Assembly (NCBI GenBank): GCA_902785705.1 | Contig: CACZZN010000015.1 | Coordinates: 1-50,530 of the forward strand | DNA length: 50,530 bases | Reading direction: 5' to 3' | DNA from: an uncultured Veillonellaceae bacterium | GTDB lineage: Bacteria; Bacillota; Negativicutes; Selenomonadales; Selenomonadaceae | In this document: one piece after another, positions 23,558 through 31,105 of the stretch | Layout: every line of letters starts with the position of its first letter | Position numbering within the stretch: the first letter of the stretch is position 1 | Translations under genes and position numbers: made by a program | The notes under the pieces: generated by a model | What the model was told of the DNA's origin: nothing | Seen by the model: the letters and a program-made list of their open reading frames with translations, nothing else | Databases searched by the model: none

Positions 23558-24685
23558 ATGGCAGAGAAAAAGAAACCTGTCGCTCCTGTGGGGGCTGGTG
23601 CAAATCGCAGCTCGGAAATCGTGACGAATCTGCTGAACAAGGGCAAGAAAAATGGCGGGACGCTCACCTACGGGGAACTTATGGAGGCCCTGCAGACACA
23701 GGATCTGTCACCGGATGAGATTGATGATATGTATGATGCCTTCAGTCAAAAAGGCATTGAGATCGTGGATGATTCCTCCGTCGACCTGTCGGAGGATGAA
23801 GAAATTGACAAGACAGAAGAGGACGTTGAAATCGATCTGTCTGTTCCGGAAGGCGTAAGCATTGACGATCCTGTCCGCATGTACTTAAAGGAAATCGGAC
23901 GGGTGCCTCTGCTTTCCGCTGAGGAGGAGGTCGAGCTTGCGAAGCGCATGGAGGCGGGCGATGATGAGGCGCAGAAGCGTCTTGCCGAGGCCAATCTTCG
24001 TCTTGTCGTGAGCATTGCGAAACGCTATGTGGGCCGGGGGATGCTGTTCCTGGATCTCATTCAGGAGGGCAATCTGGGGCTGATCAAGGCAGTGGAAAAG
24101 TTCGACTATAACAAGGGATATAAGTTCAGTACCTACGCGACCTGGTGGATCCGGCAGGCCATCACGCGGGCGATTGCGGATCAGGCGAGAACCATCCGCA
24201 TTCCGGTGCATATGGTCGAGACCATCAATAAGCTGATCCGTGTTTCCAGACAGCTTTTGCAGCAGCTGGGCAGGGATCCTGTCCCTGAGGAAATCGCGAA
24301 GGAAATGGACATCAGTGTCGAACGCGTGCGGGAAATCATGAAGATTGCGCAGGAGCCGGTGTCGCTGGAGACCCCGATCGGCGAGGAGGAAGACTCCCAT
24401 CTGGGCGATTTCATTGAGGACCAGGAAGCGCCTGCGCCTGCGGATGCGGCATCTTTTATGCTGCTCAAGGAGCAGCTGGAAGAGGTGCTGGATACCTTGA
24501 CGCCTCGTGAGGAGAAGGTTCTGCGTCTTCGTTTCGGGTTGGATGACGGCAGGGCCAGGACGCTGGAGGAAGTTGGACAGAATTTTGGTGTGACACGTGA
24601 GCGCATTCGCCAGATCGAGGCGAAGGCGCTGCGGAAATTGCGCCATCCAAGCCGCAGCCGCAAGCTGAAGGACTTCTTGGATTGA
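23558..24685 (+). CDS. rpoD: RNA polymerase primary sigma factor
   Basis: A 375-residue sigma-70 of the short Firmicutes type (no large non-conserved insert). Region 1.1 is acidic. Region 2 has [17 protein letters not shown] sequence, [20 protein letters not shown], and the -10-binding stretch [20 protein letters not shown]. Region 4 has [20 protein letters not shown] for the -35 box. GGGGAGGG lies in front of ATG 23558. It follows dnaG by 43 bases. Confidence 0.97.
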   Translation: MAEKKKPVAPVGAGANRSSEIVTNLLNKGKKNGGTLTYGELMEALQTQDLSPDEIDDMYDAFSQKGIEIVDDSSVDLSEDEEIDKTEEDVEIDLSVPEGVSIDDPVRMYLKEIGRVPLLSAEEEVELAKRMEAGDDEAQKRLAEANLRLVVSIAKRYVGRGMLFLDLIQEGNLGLIKAVEKFDYNKGYKFSTYATWWIRQAITRAIADQARTIRIPVHMVETINKLIRVSRQLLQQLGRDPVPEEIAKEMDISVERVREIMKIAQEPVSLETPIGEEEDSHLGDFIEDQEAPAPADAASFMLLKEQLEEVLDTLTPREEKVLRLRFGLDDGRARTLEEVGQNFGVTRERIRQIEAKALRKLRHPSRSRKLKDFLD

Positions 24686-24716
24686 TTTCGGTGTGTTTTG
24701 AATAGGAGGAACACGA

Positions 24717-25781
24717 ATGGAAGGGGTCATGCCCGCGAGGATTCTGGTGGTGGATGATGATGCCATCAGTTTGCGTGTTGTGCAGCGCATCTTGGCGAAG
24801 TATTATCAGGTGGAGACCGCGACATCCGGATCCGAATGTTTGGAAATCGTTCGCAGGGTGTCCTTGGATTTGATTCTTTTGGATATACAGATGACGGGGA
24901 TGGATGGGTTCGAGACCCTGCGGCTGATCCGCGAAGACGAAAAAAGTGCGGAACTGCCCGTCATCTTTCTGACGGCCACAGACGATGCGGAGGTAGAGGC
25001 GAGAGGGCTGGAAGCTGGCGCGGAGGATTTCATCAGGAAGCCTTTTGTGCCGAAGATCATGCTGCACCGCATCCGGCATGTTCTGGAAATTTACCGCTTG
25101 CGCTATCACTTGGAGTCAGAGGTCAGCCGCCAGATCGAGGCGACCGTGGAGAAACAGAAAAAGCTGGAAAGCTTTGTGGAGCAGACTATGCTGACGCTGG
25201 CCCATACCATTGACGCGAAAGATCGCTATACCAGCGGACATTCCGCGCGTGTGGCGCTTTATTCGCGCGAGATATCGAAGCGTGCGGGACGGTCGGAAGA
25301 GGAGCAGCGCGTCATTTACTTCATGGGGCTGCTGCACGATATCGGCAAAATCGGCGTGCCGGACGAGATCCTGAACAAGCCGGGCAAGCTCACGAATGAG
25401 GAGTATGCGGCCATCAAGAAGCATCCGGCGGTGGGGTACAAGATCCTCAACAATATGGAAAGCATCCATGAACTTTCCGTGGGCGCCAGATGGCATCACG
25501 AGCGCTATGACGGCAAGGGATATCCGGACGGGCTGAGCGGAAAAGATATTCCGGACGCGGCGCGCATCATCGGCGTTGCGGATGCCTATGACGCCATGAG
25601 TTCGTCGCGAAGCTACCGTAACTACCTTCCGCAGGACGTGATCCGCGGGGAACTGGTCAAGGGCCGCGGCACGCAGTTCGATCCGGGCTATGTGGATATC
25701 ATGCTGGCTATGATGGATGAAGACAAGGATTACAGGATGCATGAAGGCAGCGAAATGGATGCAATGCCGCATAGCGTTTGA
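24717..25781 (+). CDS. HD-GYP response regulator (cyclic-di-GMP phosphodiesterase, RpfG-like)
   Basis: 354 residues. An N-terminal receiver domain has the phospho-acceptor D56 (LILLDIQMTGMDG) and K108 (IRKPF). A coiled linker (about 128-165) joins an HD-GYP domain with H207-D208 (LLHDIGKIGVPDEIL) and HHERYDGKGYP (260-270). All canonical metal and GYP residues are present, so hydrolysis of cyclic-di-GMP is likely. AGGAGG lies seven bases before the ATG. It stands between rpoD and trmK. No partner histidine kinase is adjacent. Confidence 0.93.
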   Translation: MEGVMPARILVVDDDAISLRVVQRILAKYYQVETATSGSECLEIVRRVSLDLILLDIQMTGMDGFETLRLIREDEKSAELPVIFLTATDDAEVEARGLEAGAEDFIRKPFVPKIMLHRIRHVLEIYRLRYHLESEVSRQIEATVEKQKKLESFVEQTMLTLAHTIDAKDRYTSGHSARVALYSREISKRAGRSEEEQRVIYFMGLLHDIGKIGVPDEILNKPGKLTNEEYAAIKKHPAVGYKILNNMESIHELSVGARWHHERYDGKGYPDGLSGKDIPDAARIIGVADAYDAMSSSRSYRNYLPQDVIRGELVKGRGTQFDPGYVDIMLAMMDEDKDYRMHEGSEMDAMPHSV

Positions 25782-25801
25782 AAGAATTTGAGAAAACGGA
25801 C

Positions 25802-25827
25802 AGGATGGGCATTATGCTCATCCTTTT
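25802..25827 (+). terminator. Terminator after the HD-GYP gene
   Basis: AGGATGGGCAT and ATGCTCATCCT form a stem with one G-T pair, followed by TTTT. The sequence is a diverged relative of the GATGCCCAT palindrome seen in the ICE. Confidence 0.6.
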
Positions 25828-25920
25828 ACTATGAAATCTTAGTGAGCGCAAGCCAAAAGCGCAGCGCGAACTTAGATTTCATGTAAGGGCGTGTGGACAC
25901 CAAAGGTGTCCGGTAAGTTT
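25827..25920 (+). repeat. Structured 5'-region repeat, copy A
   Basis: Layout: TTTACTATGAAATCT, then CAAGCC(AAAA)GCGCAG, then AGATTTCATGTAAGGGCG, a hairpin GGACACC-AAA-GGTGTCC (25895-25911) and CGGTAAGTTT. ATGAAATCT (25831-25839) pairs with AGATTTCAT (25874-25882). Copies B, C and D share the same order. Confidence 0.8.
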
Positions 25921-26020
25921 ACTATGAAAACCCAAGAAATCAAGCCGCAAGGCGCAGATTGATTGGCTGTTTTCATGTAAGAGCGCAGTGCGAAACATCG
26001 TTTCGCACGGAGTTTCCTAT
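25917..26020 (+). repeat. Structured 5'-region repeat, copy B (in front of trmK)
   Basis: It starts in the last bases of copy A. The outer stem is ATGAAAAC/GTTTTCAT (25924-25931, 25969-25976). The inner part is CAAGCC-GCAA-GGCGCAG, a GNRA-type loop. The second hairpin is GTGCGAAAC-ATC-GTTTCGCAC (25988-26008), different in sequence from copy A but paired again. It ends 19 bases before the trmK start. Confidence 0.8.
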
Positions 26021-26038
26021 AGGAAGGGGATTCTTCGG

Positions 26039-26719
26039 ATGGATCGAAGACTGCAGGCATTGGCCGACTTTGTCCAAGAAGGAAGTGTCGCGGCGGATAT
26101 CGGAACGGATCACGGTTATCTGGCGATGGCGCTTGTGCAGCAGGGCAGGGCAGAGCGCGTGATCGCAAGCGATAAGAACCGCGGCCCTTATGAAGCCGCC
26201 TGCAGGAGCATACAGGAGGCAGGCTTGGAGCAGTCCGTCGAAGTGCGCCTCGGGGACGGGCTGCAGGTGCTGCAGCCGGGGGAGGCGGATACCATCTGTA
26301 TCGCGGGCATGGGCGGCCAGCTCATTTGTGAGATCTTATCTGCTTCACCGGAGGTGCTGCTGGAGGCACGGCAGCTGATTCTCCAACCGATGAACGCAGC
26401 AAAGGAACTGCGGGGATGGCTGTATGGGCACGGATGGAACATTGAAGATGAGTCACTGGCGGAGGCCGACGGACGGCTCTACGAGATCATTTCCGCAGTC
26501 AAGGGACAGGCAGCGCTTCCGTCCCCCATCCTGTTATCCATAGGGCCAAGGCTCTGGGAAAAGAAACCACAGCTTCTGAAGCGCCATGTGGCGGAACTGA
26601 CGGCAAGGCTGGAAAAGGCCGTGCAGGGCATGGAAAAGAGCCGGGCAGCAACAGCAAGCGCGAAATATCGCTCCTTGAAGCAGCAGATCAAGGAGTTGGA
26701 GGGATATATGAAATGGTAA
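26039..26719 (+). CDS. trmK: tRNA (adenine(22)-N1)-methyltransferase TrmK
   Basis: A 226-residue SAM-dependent methyltransferase that methylates A22 of tRNA. VAADIGTDHGYLAMAL is the SAM loop, followed by VIASDKNRGPYEAA, VRLGDGLQVL and the catalytic-region motif CIAGMGGQLICEIL. A C-terminal coiled-coil (residues about 180-225) is typical. ATG 26039 with AGGAAGGGG upstream is used; the longer frame from 25988 lies in repeat B. It overlaps nif3 at its end. Confidence 0.93.
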   Translation: MDRRLQALADFVQEGSVAADIGTDHGYLAMALVQQGRAERVIASDKNRGPYEAACRSIQEAGLEQSVEVRLGDGLQVLQPGEADTICIAGMGGQLICEILSASPEVLLEARQLILQPMNAAKELRGWLYGHGWNIEDESLAEADGRLYEIISAVKGQAALPSPILLSIGPRLWEKKPQLLKRHVAELTARLEKAVQGMEKSRAATASAKYRSLKQQIKELEGYMKW

Positions 26720-27525
26720 AATGTCAGGTGCTGATGGATGCTATGAATCGGATTGCGCCGAAAAAGCTTGCGGAGGAGTGGGACAATCCCGGCCTTTTGG
26801 TGGGAAGTCCGCAGCAGGAGGTCGAACGCGTGCTCGTCTGCCTGGATGTGAGCGATGAGGTCATCGAACAGGCCGTCCGGCAGGAGGCCCGGCTCATTAT
26901 TTCCCATCACCCGCTGCTGTTCCATGCGATCAAGGCAGTCCGCACGGATCTGCCGCTCGGAAGGCGTTTGGAAAAGCTGCTGAAGCACGATATTGCGGTC
27001 TTTGCGGCGCATACAAATCTGGACAGTGCGCTTGGCGGGGTGAACGATGTTTTGGCGGAGAAAATCGGCTTGGCGGATATCGTTCCCCTGGAGGCGCCCG
27101 AGAGAGTGCAGGAGGATACGCCGCCCGCTTTGGGGCGTATGGGGACGCTTCCCGCTCCCATGACTGCAAGGGATTTTGCGGAGCAGATACGCAGGGCGCT
27201 TCCCACGGCTGCGGTGCGGCTTACGGAGGCAGGAACGCATTTGGTCAGGAAGGTTGCGCTTTGCAGCGGATCGGGGGCAGAGTTTATTTCCAAGGCGGCT
27301 TTTTTAGGTGCGGATGCCTATGTGACAGGAGACGTACGGTATCATGATGCGCAGCGTGCAAGGGAATCAGGAGTCCACCTGATCGATGCCGGGCATTTCG
27401 GGACGGAATTTCCGATGGTACATGCGTTGAAAGTACGATTGGAGAAAGAACTGGGGAAGCAGGCGGATTTGGTGGAAATATTGGAGGATACGGGCTCGAA
27501 GGATTTTTTTGAAGTGATTTGCTAG
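26713..27525 (+). CDS. Nif3-like dinuclear metal-centre protein (GTP cyclohydrolase 1 type 2 family)
   Basis: 270 residues. SHHPLLFHAIKAV holds the first metal-binding histidines, AAHTNLDSALGGVND the second, and DAGHFGTEFP the third block. This is the short Nif3 form without the inserted PII-like domain seen in YqfO. The start overlaps the trmK stop, and GGAGGG lies upstream. The trmK-nif3 pair downstream of rpoD is a conserved Firmicutes arrangement. The molecular role of the family is not settled. Confidence 0.9.
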   Translation: MVKCQVLMDAMNRIAPKKLAEEWDNPGLLVGSPQQEVERVLVCLDVSDEVIEQAVRQEARLIISHHPLLFHAIKAVRTDLPLGRRLEKLLKHDIAVFAAHTNLDSALGGVNDVLAEKIGLADIVPLEAPERVQEDTPPALGRMGTLPAPMTARDFAEQIRRALPTAAVRLTEAGTHLVRKVALCSGSGAEFISKAAFLGADAYVTGDVRYHDAQRARESGVHLIDAGHFGTEFPMVHALKVRLEKELGKQADLVEILEDTGSKDFFEVIC

Positions 27526-27634
27526 CCTTGTCCCTTCGTCCGTTTTGCGCTATGATGATGAAAGACACCATTTTAGGCGTTTCTATGTGTTTGATGAATG
27601 CAGAGGTCTGTGTGTAGGTATTGGGGACTGAGGC

Positions 27635-29020
27635 ATGCCAAAGAAGAAAAAGACGGTATATGTTTGTCAGGAATGCGGATATGATGCGCCGCGATGGCTG
27701 GGGAAGTGTCCGGGCTGCGGCGCGTGGAACACGATGGCAGAGGAAGTCCTTCCGACGGAGCGGATGCAGGGGCTTCGCACGGGGCTTTCGGATGCGTCGA
27801 AGCCGCAGCCGATTGCCTCGGTTCAGGTGGAGGATTTGCCGCGTTTTCGGACAGGCTCGCAGGAATTGGACCGCGTATTGGGCGGAGGAGTCATCCCGGG
27901 TTCGATGGTTCTCATTGTCGGAGATCCGGGCGTCGGGAAGTCCAGCCTTACCCTGCGGGTATGTGCGAATGTCGCGCGCATGGGGAAGCCTGTGCTTTAT
28001 GTGACAGGGGAGGAGAGCACGCGGCAGGTGCGCATGCGGGCAGATCGTCTGGAAGCTCTGGCGGAAAATCTGTTGGTTGTGAGCGAGACCAATCTGGAAA
28101 CCATCGAAGCGCATGTGAAAAACACCAAGCCGGAGCTGTTGGTCATTGATTCCATCCAGACGGTGTTCCGTCCGGAGGTCGAGAGTGCACCGGGCAGCGT
28201 TTCGCAGGTGCGCGAGTGCGCGGTGGAGCTCATGCGCATCGCAAAATCCAATGGAATCGCGGCATTTATCATCGGGCATGTGACCAAAGAAGGGAATCTT
28301 GCGGGGCCAAGGGTCCTGGAGCATATCGTGGATACGGTGCTCTATTTTGAAGGCGAGCGGAACGCGGAGTACCGTGTGCTGCGAGCCGTCAAGAACCGCT
28401 TCGGCAGTACGAACGAACTGGGATTGTTCGAAATGCGTGACATCGGGCTGGTGGATGTGCCGGATGCATCCAGACTCTTTCTTTCAGAGAATGCGTCGGA
28501 TTCGGGCAGTGTGATCATCCCGACGGTAGAGGGGACAAGGCCGCTGCTGGTGGAGCTGCAGGCCCTGGTTGCGCCCACTCCCTATGTGCCGCCAAGACGT
28601 ACGGCGGATTCTGTGGATATCAAGCGCATCCAGCTCTTGCTTGCGGTTTTGGAAAAGCGGGTGCATCTTTCCATCGGAGCTTGCGATGTCTATGTGAAGG
28701 TGGCGGGCGGTATCCGCATCGATGAGCCTGCGGCGGATCTTGGGATCTGCGTGGCCATGGCATCGAGCTTCGCGAACCGGCTGCTGCGGCCGAAGACCAT
28801 TGTGTTCGGCGAGGTGGGACTTTCGGGAGAGGTGCGTGCGGTGAGCCAGGCGGAGCTGCGGATCAGCGAGGCGAAGCGGATGGGCTTCCGGCACGTTGTG
28901 CTGCCGAAGAAGAATTATCAACAGATTGCGGATAAGGCAATGGGCATACAGCTCTATGCGGCAGAATCTCTGGGAGATGCCCTGCGGCTGGCTATGCCGA
29001 AGGAAGCTTCTTCCGGATAG
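27635..29020 (+). CDS. radA: DNA repair protein RadA
   Basis: 461 residues. An N-terminal C4 zinc finger (C11, C14, C25, C28) precedes a RecA-like ATPase with Walker A GDPGVGKSSL (about 96-105), Walker B LLVIDSIQTVF, the RadA signature KNRFGSTNELG (about 252) and a Lon-protease-like C-terminal domain (ICVAMASSFANR, FGEVGLSGEVRAV). RadA drives D-loop branch migration in recombination repair. No strong ribosome site, but MPKKKK is the usual start. Confidence 0.97.
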   Translation: MPKKKKTVYVCQECGYDAPRWLGKCPGCGAWNTMAEEVLPTERMQGLRTGLSDASKPQPIASVQVEDLPRFRTGSQELDRVLGGGVIPGSMVLIVGDPGVGKSSLTLRVCANVARMGKPVLYVTGEESTRQVRMRADRLEALAENLLVVSETNLETIEAHVKNTKPELLVIDSIQTVFRPEVESAPGSVSQVRECAVELMRIAKSNGIAAFIIGHVTKEGNLAGPRVLEHIVDTVLYFEGERNAEYRVLRAVKNRFGSTNELGLFEMRDIGLVDVPDASRLFLSENASDSGSVIIPTVEGTRPLLVELQALVAPTPYVPPRRTADSVDIKRIQLLLAVLEKRVHLSIGACDVYVKVAGGIRIDEPAADLGICVAMASSFANRLLRPKTIVFGEVGLSGEVRAVSQAELRISEAKRMGFRHVVLPKKNYQQIADKAMGIQLYAAESLGDALRLAMPKEASSG

Positions 29021-29039
29021 AATGATTCGAAGGGTTTGA

Positions 29040-30188
29040 TTGCGTGTGGGACAACGGCGGAGCGTGTGTTTTTTTCTGCTCGGCATTTTGTTTTTATTCA
29101 CATCTGTGGGACGAGCGTTTGCGGAGGAGCCTTTGATCCAGGCGGATTCTGCCATTTTGATCGAAGCGAGCACCGGCCGGGTGGTTTATGAGAAAAATCC
29201 GGATGAGGTGAGGCCTCCCGCAAGCATGACCAAGATGATGACTTGTATCCTGGGAATTGAACGGCTGGCGCCGCATAAGCTGCTGACGGTCAGTCCCTTT
29301 GCGTCTGCGACAGCGGACTCGGAGCTCACCTTGCAGCCTGCGGAGCAGATGGAAGCAGAGCAGCTGCTCCATGGCATGATGCTCGTTTCGGATAACGGCG
29401 CGGCAGTGGTTCTGGCACAAGAAATGGAGGGCACAGTCCCGCTGTTCGCCAAGGCAATGAATGAAAAGGCAAGAGAAATCGGCTGCGAGCATACGCATTT
29501 CACGAATCCGAACGGACTGCCGAATGATGGTCATGTTTCCACGGCGAGGGATATGGCAAAAATCGCGGCCTATTGCATGAAAAACAAGAAGTTTCGGGAA
29601 ATCGTGAGCGAAAGGCGCCGTACCATCTACTGGTCATCGCCGAAGGGCAGGTGGCATGAGGCGGAGAACAGCAACAATCTGCTGAAGACCTATGAGGGCA
29701 TCAATGGGATCAAGACAGGCTGGACCGAGGCCGCGGGAGGATGCCTTGCGGCTTCCGCCAAACGGGGGGCGGTGGAGCTCATTGCCATCGTCATGCATTC
29801 GCCGGACGTGAATGTGCGCTTTGAGGATGCGCGAAAACTGCTGGACTACGGCTTCGAGAATGTGAGCATGCGCAGGGGCATCAATAAAGACCGCGTGGAA
29901 AAGAACGTCTGGGTACGCGGAGGCGTGAAGGCAAGTCTGGCTGTCGGTCTCGAGGAGGATGTCAATTATCCCCTGCTGCATGGCGAGCAGGCATCTCATT
30001 ATACCGTGGAATATAATCTTCCGATGGTCGTGGACGCGGGCATCGAGAAGGGCGAGAAGGTAGGGGAGCTGGTCCTGAAATACGATGGCAAGCCCGTGGC
30101 GACCGTGCCGGTTGTGGCCAGGGAATCCGTGAAGCAGGGATTCAGTATTCTGTCCTTCCTGCTTGGGCTGGTTACTGGCTTTCTGTGA
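29040..30188 (+). CDS. dacF: D-alanyl-D-alanine carboxypeptidase (PBP5/6 type)
   Basis: A 382-residue serine peptidase that trims the terminal D-Ala of peptidoglycan stem peptides. It has a signal peptide (FFLLGILFLFTSVGRAFA), S62-x-x-K65 in PASMTKMMT, an SDNG motif and KTGWTEAAGG as the KTG box. A PBP5 C-terminal domain and a terminal amphipathic/hydrophobic helix (FSILSFLLGLVTGFL) anchor it to the membrane. TTG 29040 with GAAGGG five bases upstream is the best start. The symbol is a family guess; dacA or dacB names are used for close relatives. Confidence 0.9.
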   Translation: MRVGQRRSVCFFLLGILFLFTSVGRAFAEEPLIQADSAILIEASTGRVVYEKNPDEVRPPASMTKMMTCILGIERLAPHKLLTVSPFASATADSELTLQPAEQMEAEQLLHGMMLVSDNGAAVVLAQEMEGTVPLFAKAMNEKAREIGCEHTHFTNPNGLPNDGHVSTARDMAKIAAYCMKNKKFREIVSERRRTIYWSSPKGRWHEAENSNNLLKTYEGINGIKTGWTEAAGGCLAASAKRGAVELIAIVMHSPDVNVRFEDARKLLDYGFENVSMRRGINKDRVEKNVWVRGGVKASLAVGLEEDVNYPLLHGEQASHYTVEYNLPMVVDAGIEKGEKVGELVLKYDGKPVATVPVVARESVKQGFSILSFLLGLVTGFL

Positions 30189-30269
30189 AAATCTGACATT
30201 TGTTCCTCAGGGACTGTTCATAAGATGAACACAGAAATACATAAAGTAGGCTGAAAGTCGCTGATTTCA

Positions 30270-30299
30270 TTGACGGGGCGCATGGATTTGTGCTAAACT
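30270..30299 (+). promoter_or_regulatory. Promoter of tRNA-Leu
   Basis: TTGACG (30270-30275) and TAAACT (30294-30299) with an 18-base spacer, ending 12 bases before the tRNA. Confidence 0.65.
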
Positions 30300-30310
30300 A
30301 CACATGTGTC

Positions 30311-30395
30311 GCGGATGTGGCGGAACTGGCAGACGCGCTGGATTTAGGATCCAGTGCCGCAAGGCGTATGGGTTCAAGTCCCTTCATCCGCACCA
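30311..30395 (+). tRNA. tRNA-Leu (anticodon UAG)
   Basis: GCGGATG pairs with CATCCGC in the acceptor stem. The anticodon arm is CTGGA-TTTAGGA-TCCAG, giving anticodon TAG. A short variable arm (TGCCGCAAGGCGT) follows and the T-loop is GGTTCAAGTCC. CCA is encoded at 30393-30395. It is a class II tRNA, as expected for leucine. Confidence 0.97.
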
Positions 30396-30405
30396 GGAGA
30401 TGAGC

Positions 30406-30428
30406 AGCGCCCTTCGGGGCGCTTTTTT
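30406..30428 (+). terminator. Terminator after tRNA-Leu
   Basis: AGCGCCC-TTCG-GGGCGCT followed by T6. The UUCG tetraloop gives a very stable stem. Confidence 0.9.
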
Positions 30429-30445
30429 GCGAGAGGGGGATTTTC

Positions 30446-31075
30446 ATGCATATCTTAAAGGGACTGTTGATTGGAATTTTGATGGGCGGGAGCGTTCTGT
30501 TCCCGGCAGCTTTGACAGAAGCGTTTTCCGTTGTTGAGGTGGGGGACAGCCGTTCCATAGCGGAGTCTTATCCGGAGATTCATTCGAGCGCCGCGAACGG
30601 CGAGCTGCTCAGCTTTGTCTACAGCAAGGAAAAACGCGTGGCATATCTGATGAATCAGTCGAAGCAGAAGACCTATCTGACGTTTGTGCCGGATCGGATC
30701 GTGGACGGGAATCTGGATTTTGAGATCAAGGACATCTATACCACGGATCCCGACCAGCACCTTTGGGAAGTCATCGCAAAGGGCGGCGAGGAAATGCATA
30801 ACTGCGGCTATTGGATCGTGGGCTGGAAGGATGGGAAATATGTCAAGTTCGTGACAATGAAGAGCCTTACGGGCATCGGCTACAAATCGGACGGACGTCA
30901 CCGCTTGAGCAGCAAGTTCTACGACAATGGCAATCTGGTGCTTACGGGCTCCTACCCAAAGGCAAGAAAAGGTGCGCTGCTGGGATATCAAAAGGACACG
31001 GTGGTGGATTTCCGCGCTTCTTTTTTCTGGGATGAGGAGAAGCAATGGTTTGGCATACGCCGTTTGAATCAGTAA
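30446..31075 (+). CDS. Secreted protein of unknown function
   Basis: A 209-residue protein with a signal peptide (MHILKGLLIGILMGGSVLFPAALTEA), then a beta-rich domain with many Tyr, Trp and Asp residues (GYWIVGWKDGKYVKFV, FWDEEKQWFGIRRL). I do not recognise a family. GAGAGGGGG lies ahead of the ATG. It sits between tRNA-Leu and uvrC on the same strand. Confidence 0.7.
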   Translation: MHILKGLLIGILMGGSVLFPAALTEAFSVVEVGDSRSIAESYPEIHSSAANGELLSFVYSKEKRVAYLMNQSKQKTYLTFVPDRIVDGNLDFEIKDIYTTDPDQHLWEVIAKGGEEMHNCGYWIVGWKDGKYVKFVTMKSLTGIGYKSDGRHRLSSKFYDNGNLVLTGSYPKARKGALLGYQKDTVVDFRASFFWDEEKQWFGIRRLNQ

Positions 31076-31105
31076 CCAGCCCGCGCAGGCGTGGGAGGTG
31101 AGACC

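Noticed and set aside
25827..26020. Cyclic-di-GMP (GEMM) riboswitch next to the HD-GYP gene
   Set aside because: CAAGCC and GGCGCAG recall pieces of the GEMM consensus, but the order of stems and the conserved tetraloop-receptor parts do not fit, and copies in front of other genes share the same form.
30311..30395. tRNA-Leu as an integration site
   Set aside because: The tRNA is intact, and no direct repeat of its 3' end or integrase gene is found beside it.
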